Shown here in pieces: positions 36,170 to 48,494 of a stretch of DNA of 64,000 bases. How positions within the stretch are numbered: position 1 is the first letter of the stretch; each line of letters opens with the position of its first letter. This stretch comes from Selaginella tamariscina (lineage: Eukaryota; Streptophyta; Lycopodiopsida; Selaginellales; Selaginellaceae): the NCBI GenBank assembly GCA_003024785.1, contig PUQB01000067.1:515348-579347 (forward strand), read 5' to 3'. The translations under genes and the position numbers were made by a program. The notes beneath the pieces were generated by a model. That model saw nothing but the letters and a program-made list of their open reading frames with translations. It did no database searches and was not told the origin of the DNA.

Positions 36170-37085
36170 TCAAAAGCAGGATCTCCAAACATTAAAATCT
36201 TTCTTCTGACTCTCCAATGCATTCACCAACTAGTCCAGTAGTCACACTGGAAAGTAAATGACATCTCAGGGTCGCGAGCAATCAATGCTCTCATATTGCT
36301 AATATAGTCTCCAAATGAAAGATTCCCTTACTTGAAATCTATAAGCTTGAGACGAGCATCATGTGTGTCATATGTAGGTGCATACTCCTTGAAAGCAGCC
36401 ATGAAGTGAGTCTATGTAGTCAAAAACTCCTTCACACAATTTCACCACGAGTCTGCCTCTCCTTTGGATGCATCTAAGAGCTTACTCTCATCACTATGAT
36501 GAGTAGTCCTTAACAGTTTGTCCACTTTGCTCAATCATGAGATGTGTTGATCTACTGTGCCATGGCCATCAAACTCATGAAGAGGCTTCTTTTCGAAGAA
36601 CTGTTGCTTAGCTCTACTTACATGATGACAATCACTACTCCTAGAGCATCATGTTCCATCTAGGCTTCACTCCCGACTCCTTCCACACTTGAGGAGCTCC
36701 TTAATCTCTCCTAACTCATCTCTTACAACATAGAGACTGTTTCCAATCCTCTCGAACTCCTCTTGGTACTCAACATTATAGTCCACTTGCCTGCGGAAGA
36801 GGGTTTGCAATTCCTTCGTGAGAGTTGCCTAATCCCACACAGGTGCATCCTCATCAACTCCACAAATCTCCCACAAATGCCTTGGATTAGGCACATAATC
36901 CGACATGATATTTGCTCAACACAATAAAGCAAGGTTATCTCAAACCTTATCTCTGATACCAAGTTGTTACACTCATACGGCATGTACCTGGATGCTACCT
37001 AACTCACCACCCAAGGTTAGAGCACACTAGCTCACCCCGAGTTGCAGCAAGTTGAACTCCACTCCCAAGAGCTACTTAATAGTCC
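36170..37085 (-). mobile_element. LTR retroelement fossil: end of LTR, primer-binding site and gag remnant
   Basis: On the minus strand an LTR-like end (..TGTAACA) is followed by a primer-binding site TTGGTATCAGAG (about 36,955-36,966), matching the initiator-Met tRNA 3' end. A gag-like region then extends leftward to about 36,170, including a leader reading VPNPRHLWEICGVDEDAP. It is clearly broken at several points, has no polymerase in view, and abuts the POL5 relic. Confidence 0.6.
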
Positions 37086-38253
37086 ATTTTAGTACACGTA
37101 CAAAGCAATTACAACATGGCTACACCATATGTATACCTGAAACAACACGGGGAGAATTGTTAACACAGCAATGTTTTCCGTCTGCTTGTGTAGACAACTT
37201 TCAATGAGTCCAAGCACACGGAACTTAAACTGCACAAGCTGTGTCCATGTGTCAGTATCACCTCGCTTCCGCAGACGTATTATCTGTGATAAATGATCAT
37301 CCATCCTGCAAAAGTACCACAAACCAGCTATTGATTACCCTTGCGGATGAAGTATGAAATAAATAAAATTAAGTTAATATATATATCGTAAAACACCGGC
37401 CACATTAGAGTGTAAGCACTACATTATGATTATGGTCGAAAAACGTGGTTTGTATTCATATGAATAACATATATATTGAACATGACATTTTAAGACCAAA
37501 AGAAGCGAACCAATGTGACAATAGAGCGTGCTCATATTCTATGAGTGATAAAGGGTCCACATTGCAAACTCCGAATCGTTATGTAATCACTGCACACTCT
37601 ATAGTGATGGAAGTCTTTGTAAAAACTTGTAAAAACCAGTGATTTATTATTAGTGGTAGTATATACACACAGTAATCAGATGCGTGTTTTGAAGGCTATA
37701 CTAATCTTCCGTAGAGATGCATGGGGACTACATATTTATAGGTATTTACTTATATAAGCACTTTCATACCTGAACATGGCTTTGTCATCCATGTCGGATA
37801 GTTCTTCATCGTCCATAGCTCCTTGAAGTGTTCCTTCGTCAGCCTGTTTCCTAGAACTTGTAACGATAACCTTCTTTTCTCCTTCCTCTTCTTCTTCATT
37901 TTCAGAAGGTTCTGCATAGAGATATGTGTATATGGGGTTGGCATGAATATATGTTTTGTGTGTGTCTGTCTAACCTTCTTCGGGTTCACTGACTTCTTCC
38001 ATGCTAAGCACATCTTCATCATCGTCTCCTTCATTGTTTAAGTCAAATACTTCCTCGTGTTGAGTGTTGCCAGCCTGTTTACTGATAACCTTCAGCATGC
38101 TGTTTAACCCCAAAGGAGTTATCTCACTGGAGCGTAAGTAAACAAGAGTAAGTAACCATAAGAGCTATTGCATTATGCATGTGCATATATACAAACGTAA
38201 AAAAGAAACAATCCATTATGTGTGCGTATAGACGGAGATAGTTATCAGTTGTA

Positions 38254-38292
<39 letters not shown>

Positions 38293-39530
38293 GCAACTCA
38301 CGCACGCTCCTTGTGTGTGTGTGTGTGTGTCATAAGTAATGGCTGCTTTACGGATAAACTTGGAACTAAAGTAAATCTATATTTTATATGATACCTAACC
38401 ATATAATAATTGATGTGTTCATTACATCCATATAAACTTAAATGACAAAGATAAAAGTTAGAAACGACTCAAATTGTAGATTTATTAATTCATACTTAAA
38501 AATTAAACGGATATGAAATATGTTAAACTAAACTTAAATTTATTTTATTTTTTAATTTTATTCTTATCTTTATACTACTTATGTCAACAGTCACGAATTA
38601 GATCTATTATAAACAACTCTTACTTAACGAAAGCAAAGCTCCTACACTTATGGTATAACTAAATTATGTCATATTTTACGTTTTTAAGGCGTTTTATTAT
38701 TGATCTGAACGATATACCACTAATTTCATCAATATATTTGTTGTAGACATTAATTAATACTTGCATTTTAGGATCATATTATGTTGCATTAATAAAGATA
38801 CGAACGTTTGCCTAAAGAATCAAATAGGTGATTACCTGCTCAGCAGCACTACGGAGAGGGCCAGAAGATTGTGAAAGAATGACATTGAAAAGCACATCGG
38901 CAACCGCTGGTGCTTCATCGTCCGACACAGTGTCATCGTCTCCCAAGTTTACTCTTGTAACTGAAAAAAACGGTATATTAAATTAATTCATGATACATAA
39001 CAAAAAATCTGTATATAATTGGTTCGGCTTTACTCTGTATATTACACTCTTTGTTGTAGCAAATGAGTAGCTCAGTTGTAATATCATCAACTGAGCTGGG
39101 CTCAAGGCATGCAAGAAATTAAAGAGTTAATAATGACAGAATACTGTTGATAAGTGACCAAAATATACATGTATCACTTACAGCTTTAGTTATTTGTAGA
39201 ATTGCAGTTTGTAACCGTTTTATTGTCTCTAATGCAGGTTGAAAAAACTCCACAAGATCGTAAGCCAAGTCTTCCTCTTGACCAGCCTCCTACTTCGCGA
39301 TCATGCATTAAGTATATTAAGACAATAATATGTATATCAAGTACAAGTAACTCATCTACGTACCTTTTGCTTGAATAAGGCTCGTAACTTTGCAACACAC
39401 GTGTTTCGAAACACATTCTACTAGACTGCTAAGTTTATCCCGGTTCAAAACTCCTGCCTCCAGAAGAGCATGCACAGCCGGAAACCAACTAATCGATTTG
39501 TAATATCCATGAGGTAACTATAAAATAAAG
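37086..39530 (-). pseudogene. POL5: Fragment of nucleolar POL5/MYBBP1A-like gene
   Basis: Separate exons in order along the minus strand: SWFPAVHALLEAGVLNRDKL (about 39,420-39,490), EEDLAYDLVEFFQPALETI (about 39,190-39,290), NLGDDDTVSDDEAPAVADVL (about 38,830-38,960), ITPLGLNSMLKVISKQAG plus an acidic stretch (about 37,975-38,127), EELSDMDDKAMFR (about 37,770-37,810), then MDDHLSQIIRLRKRGD and QLVQFKFRVLGLIESCLHKQ (about 37,140-37,310). The DMDDxAMFRMD-xx-L and KFRVLxLIE blocks are signatures of DNA polymerase phi/MYBBP1A, an rRNA-gene and nucleolar protein. Both ends are missing, cut by LTR fossils, and introns are long (about 400-700 nt), unlike the rest of the window. Probably a relic, though exon frames are open. 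Confidence 0.65.
38256..38331. repeat. (CT)n(CA)n ... (TG)n microsatellite with inverted arms
   Basis: A CT run and a CA run followed, after about 25 bp, by a TG run complementary to the CA arm; able to fold. Confidence 0.85.
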
Positions 39531-39609
39531 CAGTCACATAGTTACATATAACAAGGAAGACCGGTTCTCGAAGAAAGCTTTTTTTAAATCAACTTCCATT
39601 GCGAGCCAA

Positions 39610-42600
39610 GTGTCATTAGGTATTTGTAGAAAACTCTAAGCGAAGCTAGAACTTACCTTCTAAAAAACTCTCCCCCAGTTTGACATTAGGTTTTCTGGTA
39701 TAGCTTGTCAAAAAAGGGTTAGGGACACCCCTAGGGTTGACCTAACCCCATGCCCTAATACCCCCCTAGGGTTAGGTTTAGGTTTAGGGTTTTAGGCACC
39801 TTATTTTATTAAGGGCTGGCATTTCCATGCCAGCCCACTTACTCACTTAGGAAAACGAGGGAGGGAACGAGGGAGGAAATGGGGGGGGGCTCCGTCACAT
39901 AAATAAGGTAGAGTATGTGTAGTGAGGCTTCCTGGGTTTAAAAGAGAGCTTGTTAACCCCCTACCAATGCAAGTTAAGCTTGTGTCATCAAGGCGCAACC
40001 CTCTGTTGTGCCGCTCTAACTTCCACACGACATGGATACGGGACACCTTTAGGTTAAACTATCCTTATTGTTGGCTAGATCTTGCCTTTGTGATCGGGTA
40101 TGTCACTTCCAAGGAGTTAGTCAAATTCTTTGGTCTAAAAACCTGCTCATAAGCTCAAAGGCACTGCCCGAGTTTACGTTTTGCAGAACTAGTGGTTGAG
40201 GCTTTACTCAGGCCGCCTCAACCACACCAAGCTAAGAACCACCAAGCTAGGAACAACACCTATAGCTCAGCTAGTCCACATATCCTGATTCACAAGGTGA
40301 GCCTCGTTTGTGGACTTGGTCAGATAGGGTTTAAGCTCTTAAGGGTTGGGTTCCTAATACGGGTTACTTTACCAGATTTTATGAGGTTTCCAAAAGGGGA
40401 TTCCATGGTTGGCATCTGGCAAGTCACCTTTGTGACACCAAGTAAAAAATCTGACAATTGATATTGGAGCCAGTTCTCTGCGTCAATAGGACTACCTTAA
40501 GTCATAAGGTGTTTCAATGTTTAGATAACTTTAAATTCTTGATCTACTCTATCGCTTTCGGTTAACATGTCTATATTTTGTGTAAAGAGTTTGATCTTGT
40601 GAGTTATCAATCTTCAGAGAACACTTACTCAGTGAGTCGGTGTGAGATATTAGGTATGTTTGAAAGTCTTATGCTAGTTCAAACTGATGTGTGTGGGTGT
40701 ACAACCTGTGTAGGGTGTTTCAACTTCATCTTGGGAATATTCCAAGCATATTCTCAGAGTGTTCAAACTAGGGTTCAATACATAATATGATGAGCAAAAG
40801 AAAGCAACCAAAGCCTGAGGCAGAGAGGACTATTGCAGAGGCTTAAAATGAGGAGATGGATGAACCTGATCCATGTTGACCCCCTAGGGTTAGGCAACGG
40901 CCTGGTTGACGAAAAATAATAATGGATGCCCTAAATGAACTTCGAGGGGATATTTTAGGGTCAAACAATCAAATCGGTAATGTTGCTGATTGAATTCCAA
41001 CGATTACCACATTACTAGATGTTCCACAACTAAACATACGAAGAAAGAAGAAGAAGTATGATCTAGAGCAAGGTTCCTCTGAATCAAATTTTTCGGCAAA
41101 TGAAGGTGGTAACAGTCCTAGTAAATTCAAGCTAGTCAAGCCTTCAAAATTTTTAGGTTCAAAAGACTATAAAATTCTGGACGACTAGTTATATGATATG
41201 GAAAGTTATTATGAGGCGACTTGGTGGCGAATAATTGAAGGTGAACATGAATATCGAAATAGCTGGAAACACATGAAAAGGGAGATCAAAAAGCAGTATA
41301 TGCTGGATAACCTTGGGTTGCGATTACGTACTAATTTGACAACTTGTAAACAAGGAGTTTGGGGAAACCTAGTGGACCATGTTTATCGATTTGAAAGTGT
41401 ATGGCGTTTGGTCTCGAACATGAGCGATGCTGAAGCTCGAAGTTGCTTCATGGCCAACTTGAATGAGAAAACATGAAAGGAAACCAACAAGTTATCAAGA
41501 ATGTCAAGAGGTAGCTCAAAAGATTGCTTATGGCATGTCATTAGAAGACTTGTATAATAAGGGGGAGGAAGCAAAACCTAAACCAAGGAGTTTTCCTCCA
41601 AAATTTAGGTTCAGAAGGTTTGATAGGCGACCAAATTAATCACCATCAATTCCTAGTGCAAGTCCTTTTGTCAACAGTTTCAAGTTTTCGGATACATCAA
41701 GACCCATTGAATCTTGAAAACTGTTAGCGTTACCACCACCTCAACATGCCAAGGGCTCGGCTCTAAGTTTTGTTCCCTCGCAATCCGCATGTGAGGTTTC
41801 GACATGTTATAATTGTAACAAGCCTGGTCATTTTGCTAAACAATGTCGAGCACCCTCACAACAATCAGATCATTTCAAGATGATCATAGAATAAGAGATA
41901 ATGTTGTGCTAAACACAACCTGCCTTATTCACTATTTAAGACAAAATTGACCCTTTTACTATATTTGATAGGAAGGATACAAGGGGACTGAATCCAATGA
42001 TGATCGATACTAAAGCAACATACAACTTTATATTGACTAGTCTAGCTCATCGATTTAATTTGGATGTAATAAAGATATGTAAAATAAAGGTTCTAAAAAT
42101 ACTAATAATATAGCAAGGGCATTTCCTGTCTAAATCAAAGATCGGAAGGCTAAGCTAGACTTAGTTGTCTTGAATATGATGGGTTTGACTTTGTTTTGAG
42201 TATGGAATGGTTTTATAAATATTTAATCAAGTCTTGAACATATTTAAGGACGTGTTGTGTCATAGTTTTTACTATGATTTAACCCTTTACTTTGGGGTTT
42301 GACTGTTGTTACTTACTGAATTATGTGACGAACCCTAAATATAAAAGAAACAACCCGCATAGTGCACTTGAGTATCTAGTGATGGTCTGGCCGGGTGTCG
42401 TTAGGTATTTGTAAGAAACTCTAAGCGAAGCTAGCACTTCTATTTAAAAAACTCTCCCCGTTTTGACGTTCTAGGTTAGGGTTTTACGCAAAGTATAACT
42501 TATCAAAAAGGGTTAGGGACACCCCTAGGGTTGACCTAAACCTAGGGATGCCCTAACCCCACGCCCTAATACCGTTAGGTTTAGGGTTAGGTTAGGCATC

Positions 42601-43221
42601 TCTTTCTCTAAGGGCTGGCATTTCCATGCTAGCCCACTTACTCATGTAGGAAAATAGGGGGGGGGGGGGGTCCGTCACATAAATAAGGTAGAGTATATGT
42701 AGTGAGGCTTCTTGGGTTTAAAAGAGAACTTGTTAACCTCCTATCGGTGCAAGTTAAGCTTGTGTCGTTAAGACGCAACCCTCTGTTATGCCGCCCAAAC
42801 TTTCACACAATAGGGGTACGTCCCACCTTTGGCTTAGACTATCCTTATCATTGGCAAGATCTTGCCTTTGTGACCGGTATGTCATTTCCAAGGAGTTAGT
42901 CAAATTCATTAGTCCTAAAACCTGTTTGGAAACTTAAAGGCATTGCCTAAGTTCACGTTTTGTAGAACTAGTGGTTGAAGCCTTGCTCTGGCCACCTCAA
43001 CCACACCAAGCTAGGAATGACACCTATAGCTCAGCTAGTTCACGTATCCTCATTCACAAGGTGAGCCTCGTTCGTGGACTTGGTCAGCTGGGGTTTAAGC
43101 TCCTAAAGGTTGGGTTCCTAATACGGGTTACTTTACCAGATTTTGTGGGGTTTTTAAAGAGAGGATTCCAGGGTTGACTTCTGGCAAGCCGCCTTTGTGG
43201 CACAGTGTAAAAACTCTGACA
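39610..43221 (+). mobile_element. Non-autonomous LTR retrotransposon fossil (gag/protease only)
   Basis: Both LTRs are visible: a 5' LTR truncated at its start (39,610-40,456) and a fuller 3' LTR (42,256-43,221, about 966 bp, starting TGTGTCATAG and ending CTGACA). A decayed initiator-Met primer-binding site follows the 5' LTR at 40,458. The 1.8 kb interior carries a gag-like region (about 41,190-41,640) and a zinc knuckle CYNCNKPGHFAKQC (about 41,811-41,855, CX2CX4HX4C), then traces of an aspartic protease. There is no reverse transcriptase or integrase, so it depended on others, as in TR-GAG elements. The interior is clearly broken, with several breaks. The LTRs differ visibly, so it is not recent. 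Confidence 0.75.
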
Positions 43222-43530
43222 ATTGATCTAAAATGTTGATATTTTTTGTCACATTCATAATTATGAAGTGAATAATTGTATCAAAACTTTTCAAATCCTT
43301 GTCCATGTATAATCCAATCTTATAGTGTTTTTTCTTCTTAGTGAAGTTGATAGCAAAATTGATGGTTACCTTGCCAATAACAAGTAATAGATCTCTTCAT
43401 TGTAGGTGCTCACACGTCTGAACATGTCAATCATATCTTCAAGTGCTTTATCTATGAATGGGTTACCATGTACTCGCATTCTTTGAGCATATTTTCCATG
43501 GTCACCTTTAAATAATCCTCGGCTCCTTGT

Positions 43531-44133
43531 CACAACCTTTCCCTCTCCCTTTATGCCAACTAGGCAAAGGGCCAATTGGTGTTTATGAGAAGGCCCCTGA
43601 TCATGATGACCCAGTTACGCTTGAGTCTTTTTCTTACATATCCCACAATCTTTACCCAGGTAGTTCTTTGACACTCTCGAAAGTGGATTCCCTCATCCAT
43701 GGACTCAAGGGTTGCTATTGTGCCTTCCTCTAGAAGGTGCAGTCAGAGGCATTTCTACTCATGCTTTACTCGCACCCATCTCATAGGCAATCCCCATTAT
43801 GTGACCACTTAGCTATACTTGCATCACATGTCAATCGGGCTAGAGGTGATTCCAGAGCCGCTTGGCTGTACTTGCGTCACATGTCAATCGGGCCAAAGGT
43901 GATTCCAAAGCCGCTTGGCTGTACACATGTAATCAAGGGGTTTAGTTAGGCACTTGGTTGTACTCACATTATCATAGTTCTAACCTGGTGGGTTGATTAC
44001 CTGGGTAAAGATTGTGGGATATGTGGGATATGTAGGCAAAAAGACTCAAGTGTAAATGGGTTATCATGACCATGGGCCCTCTCATAAACATCGATTGGCC
44101 CTTTGCCTAATTAACATAAGGGGAGAGGTTATG
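43531..44133. repeat. Large inverted repeat with internal tandem duplication
   Basis: About 130 bp at 43,531-43,664 (including ATCCCACAATCTTTACCCAG) recurs as its reverse complement at 43,999-44,133. Between the arms, a roughly 53-bp block with CACATGTCAATCGGGC is repeated in tandem (43,825 and 43,878). A third, partial copy of the arm is at 44,375-44,443 in the forward sense. Confidence 0.75.
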
Positions 44134-44173
44134 ACATTTGGTATTGAAGTGGTCTCGGGTTCGATTCTCATCA

Positions 44174-44352
44174 GGGGATGAACTTTGAGTAAAACTCATG
44201 CCATTAAGATTGGCGATCCCAAAGTCGCTTGATTTAGTTAAGCAAGAACTAAATCAAGGACAAGTGTGCCAACCTTAGTGGCATGAGCTTTACTCAAAGT
44301 TCATCCCCTATGCCAACCTTAGTGACATGAGCTTTACTCAAAGTTCACCTCT
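44174..44352. repeat. Snapback hairpin plus direct repeat of one arm
   Basis: A 41-bp arm at 44,174-44,214 (GGGGATGAACTTTGAGTAAA...) pairs with 44,268-44,308 with about four mismatches. The right arm is repeated directly at 44,311-44,352. Just upstream, GGTTCGATTC at 44,158-44,167 resembles a tRNA B box. Confidence 0.7.
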
Positions 44353-44757
44353 CTTATGAGAATCGAATGTCCCTAGTCATGATGACCCAGTTACACTTGA
44401 GTCTTTTTCTCATATATCCCACAATCTTTACCTAGATAGTCAACTCACCAAGTTAGAACTATGACACTCCTCAACATTGAATGCACGTTGTAACTAAAAT
44501 GAGCATGATACGTGAATGGGAATATAAAATAAATTTAATTAATACTTAAGTTTTAATTATTAATTAATCATTTAATTAATATGTAATTAAGCCTTAAATA
44601 TTAATTAATTAAATTAATCCTTCAATAACCTTACTTAGTAAGGAATATTCCTAAAATATCTTAGAATATTCATATTATTCTCGTTAAAAATAGTTTACAA
44701 TAATTAAAAAATACTATCAAACATAATTACAAATGAAATCATTTCCTTATCAACATG

Positions 44758-45992
44758 TTAATTTTTTATAAATACTTTCTTCCTAACCATATAGAGAAAT
44801 CTCCTCATTTTGTCTAAATCATCACTCTCCGGATTAATCGAATCATTTTGGTCAATATCTTGATGTTGTTGCCACCACCTAACACTCTCACGAATGCAAT
44901 TGGAGTTGCCATCCTTGTTAATACATAAGATGTGATAAGACCAGGTCTGCATAAAGGCTCATCTAAAAAATGACGTTCCTTAAGAATAATATTGTAAAGC
45001 GCCCGGTTGCTATCCTTCATTTTATAAAACTCAAAATCACGAAAAGAAAAGCTTAGGAAATGTTTGATACGGTGGATACTGCTCACAAAAGTTTTCGAGA
45101 TTCTTCTTTCTGAGGCACGTATCCAAGTAGTTCACTAGCTCATCCATGGTATCGGTATCAGAATATGGGAAAGTGATTGGATGAATACAAGCAATGTTTT
45201 GGTTGAGCATAGCCTTCTGAGGAGAGTCGTCCACTAAGATATGTGCGTTCTTCATTATCCTTAACTGATTGATCTCCCCATGAAGCCCAATTAATCTTTC
45301 ATTCTTGAAGAAGTATGGCTTTTTCCTTTCTTATATTGTGAAATTCGAGAGGTTTATAACATATTCGCTGGTCAAAAATCCAATCTTTACGAATCACCTC
45401 TTCTGCAACACTACAATGTTTCTTAAGCAAATTCAACAGCGGTGTCAAGTTGTGAATCTGCATGCATGACCAAATCCCCACAAGTGCACCCATCTCCTTA
45501 AGCTTTTGAAAGAGACGGTTCAACCCTGGACGAAAAAATATATATCGAAATTTACCATGACAAGGAATGAAATCTCCTTGTTTGATTTCTTTTTTCCTAT
45601 CCTCGGGCCTTTGTCGATGAAGCAGAACACCATTGACATCCAACAACACAATATGGCCATGGTAACATGGGGTAGCGTTGCCTCTTGAATGCTTTGCAAC
45701 TCACTTGTTTGCTCCCTTTCACATTTATCTGTTGACACTACTATGTTGCCTATCCCTTTATCATTTAATTGTACATCATCCTTACAAGATTCAGATATTG
45801 CAGGCGCTGAAGAAATGATTTCGGAACTGAAGCCAATAGAAATGGTGATGAAAAAACTGAAGTGGTCCCCATGGTAACGATGTTTTGAGCTGCATTATTA
45901 TCCATTTCCTGCATGAACTCTGTCATTCTGACATGTGGCACAAGAAATTTTCCAAACCCCTCTCTTACCTCATGGCAATGCTGAAAATCCAT
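44758..45992 (-). CDS. HAD-superfamily FCP1/SCP-like phosphatase, repeat-borne, copy 1
   Basis: A predicted protein phosphatase-like gene starting MDFQHCHEVREG. N-terminal block FLVPHVRMTEFMQEMDNN; a Ser/Glu-rich linker; HAD motif I as LLDVNGVLLHR (the first Asp kept, the second replaced by Asn); then KLKEMGALVGIWSC (motif II region), DWIFDQRICYKPL (motif III Lys), and motif IV DDSPQKAML followed by NQNIACIHPITF. C-terminal part KMKDSNRALYNIILKERHFLDEPL is unrecognised. FCP1-like enzymes dephosphorylate Ser in RNA polymerase II tails; the Asn change, also known in some plant relatives, makes activity uncertain. Frames are interrupted relative to copy 2, so this copy is probably not functional. 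Belongs to the macro-repeat. Confidence 0.7.
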
Positions 45993-46189
45993 GTTCTCAA
46001 CTGTTTCATTACATCTGCAAAATGATAGTTAGCTGACCTTATAATTATCAAGGTATATTATTTACCTTGTTAATGTGTGACCCATGTTTGAACTAAAAGC
46101 TTCATTAATCCTTGAGAATTTATTTTCTGTACAAATATAAATGAAATATACAAAAATGCCTTATGTTACACTCATTTACAACTATTCGT

Positions 46190-46515
46190 CACTCTAAGAA
46201 CTCATTAACAATTCTTCTTCGCTATTACCTTCTGAGTGAGGCGAAGAAGGTCTAAGCCGCTTGTGAGATGGTTCATGATCTTCCATATCTTCTGTTGATG
46301 TTTCCATGGGTAATGGAGTGTGTGAATGTTCTGTACTCCTCGAGATAACTTCCGGTCTAATATCTGATTGAAGTTCGTCCTCAGACTTCGACATTGAACC
46401 AAGTTCATCCTCAGACTCCGACATTGAACCAAGTTCATCCTCAGACCCGACATTGAACCAAGTTCATCCTCAGACTCCGACATTGAACCAAGTTCGTCCT
46501 CAGACTCCGACATTG
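46190..46515 (-). pseudogene. Truncated C-terminal tail of the ParB/methyltransferase-like gene, copy 1, with 30-bp tandem expansion
   Basis: Matches the acidic tail of the copy at 56,110 (SDIRPEVISRSTEHSHTP, HKRLRPSSPHSEGNSEEEL). Upstream it contains four full and one partial 30-bp repeat encoding SMSESEDELG, where copy 2 has a single SISESENELQ. The rest of the gene is absent, replaced by unrelated repeat DNA from about 46,516. Confidence 0.75.
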
Positions 46516-48494
46516 GTTATAAATGACTTGTCAAAGTATGGTATGATATCTCTTCAATATTGAGTTTGGAACGCTCAATATCAAACTTGGTTATGATCAC
46601 ATGAGGTGGTCGTAATCATATAATATAAAGACTCAAGTGGATTTGAGTCTGACACTTGGTAAGGCACTAACTTAGTGTTATAACTTGAAACGTGTTTTCA
46701 AGTTAGTTGAGAAATGAGACATTTCTCAATACATTGCTTGAGGGGCAATGTGATACTTTCTGGATTGCTAGGTGTCTAGAGTGAATAATGTATCTTAGTT
46801 CAATGTACTGAACTAGATATTTTATTCATGTTTGGGGAGATCTATTGAATTATAAGGTATGACTAAAACATGAAGTTGATATAACACTTATGATAACATT
46901 TATGTGGAGGTTGATATCTTACTAAATCAATTAGATGAACCAACACTAGTTCATGATTCCTCTTAGTCTCTGAACAAGTTCCTCGGAATACTGTCATAAC
47001 ATTATATGTCCATCTCAAAAACTCAAGTTTGGTTCATGTAAACTAAGACCATGTCTATATTATAGTTGTAGCATTTTGATAGATTGATATGATTGTAAGT
47101 TTATATCCACTAGTATAACAACTAGTTGATAAACTTAGGATTTGAACGTTAAAACGATCATTATCCATTCAGAGTATCAATATCGAAATTATAACTGTTA
47201 TGAATAAGGATTAGTTTAAAAAGATGTTTATCAAAACACTAATTGCTTGAATTAGTGAAAACTATACTTCGGTATAGTGTTGAGAAACATTTACGAAATC
47301 AGTTTAAGAGTTGGAAATAAATATAATGTTATGGAGGCGTGCAGTATTCTGAATTCAGAGAGACTCTTATCGTGGAAACTAAGTCTTAAAATTTGTATTT
47401 TGAACTTAGTGAGATAAAGAGTTAGGAAGTATTGAACGGCATCTAGTATGATGTGCTCTTTGGGGAATGAGTACAATGAGAGTGACAATTAAGAGACGTG
47501 TTATCTAAAGATTGTCGATTGAGGCACTAGAGATGGGTTGAATTTCCTGGTTTCCACATTAGTTTGTAAGAAAGGTATGTTAGCTTATCTGGTCCCTGAA
47601 CTGGTCGGTGTTATGAAAGAGTACAAAGGGTTGCGAAGACGAATGGTAGGCTATCACACTTGGTCACGGATTTGACTGAATTTGATTCCTATCGGGAATA
47701 AATTTATGTTAATAACACACCAAGTGGATGGCATTGGCAGTTGGCAAGACCTTGTTGTATACATGTGTACAGCCATGCGCCTCTGTGATCGCCTCTGGCC
47801 AGATTGACATGTTTACAAAGAACAGGGTTTTACGACTTGTACTCTTATATCGGAAAAGAGCTTGATTCCGATAAAAGTCTCATACTTAGTCTGGCGTAGC
47901 TATATACTAATGAGAGATAGGTATAGTAGCAGACCCTTATGAAAAGGGGTAATGAGAAGCACCGAGGGATGCAGAGATGTAAGCTATAATATCGTAACAT
48001 GTGGAGATGTGGGACCATTGGAAAATCAAAAGAAATGCGAAGGTGTTTGGTCAAGCATTTGAGAAGTGCTTGTTGTGCGTTAGACGACAGAGGTCGTCAA
48101 CAGCATTTAATATTAAGGAATAAAGCAAGTCTTTATTTCTTGTTAACCAAGGGGCCGGCAACAACACTAACTAGAGGCCTCCAATATAAATTCTAGTTAA
48201 GTAAAGAAATTAACCATTGTGTTGTGTGCGTCGGGTGACAGACTTTGCAGACGTGCAAAAGGTCTCCAAGTGACTTCATGTCGCAGGTGGTGCCTCCGGC
48301 AGCTAGGTTTACGACTTAGTGAACGACGGTTCTGAAGTACTTGGTTTCGCGTAATGCAAGGGGGTAATAAAATTATGTGAACTTTTGGCTACTCCGCATA
48401 GAGTGATATGTTAGTTTTGGTTAGTTTTCTCTAACATTATCTAGTCTTGGAGTTGGACGTCAACGAGGACGTTGACATTTTCAAAGGCGGGGAG
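46516..48494 (+). mobile_element. Probable interior remnant of an LTR retroelement, ending in a polypurine tract
   Basis: No protein domain is readable. The last bases (AAAGGCGGGGAG, about 48,484-48,494) form a purine tract placed directly before an LTR start, as expected for plus-strand priming. The left limit is where macro-repeat similarity ends. Heavily decayed. Confidence 0.4.
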
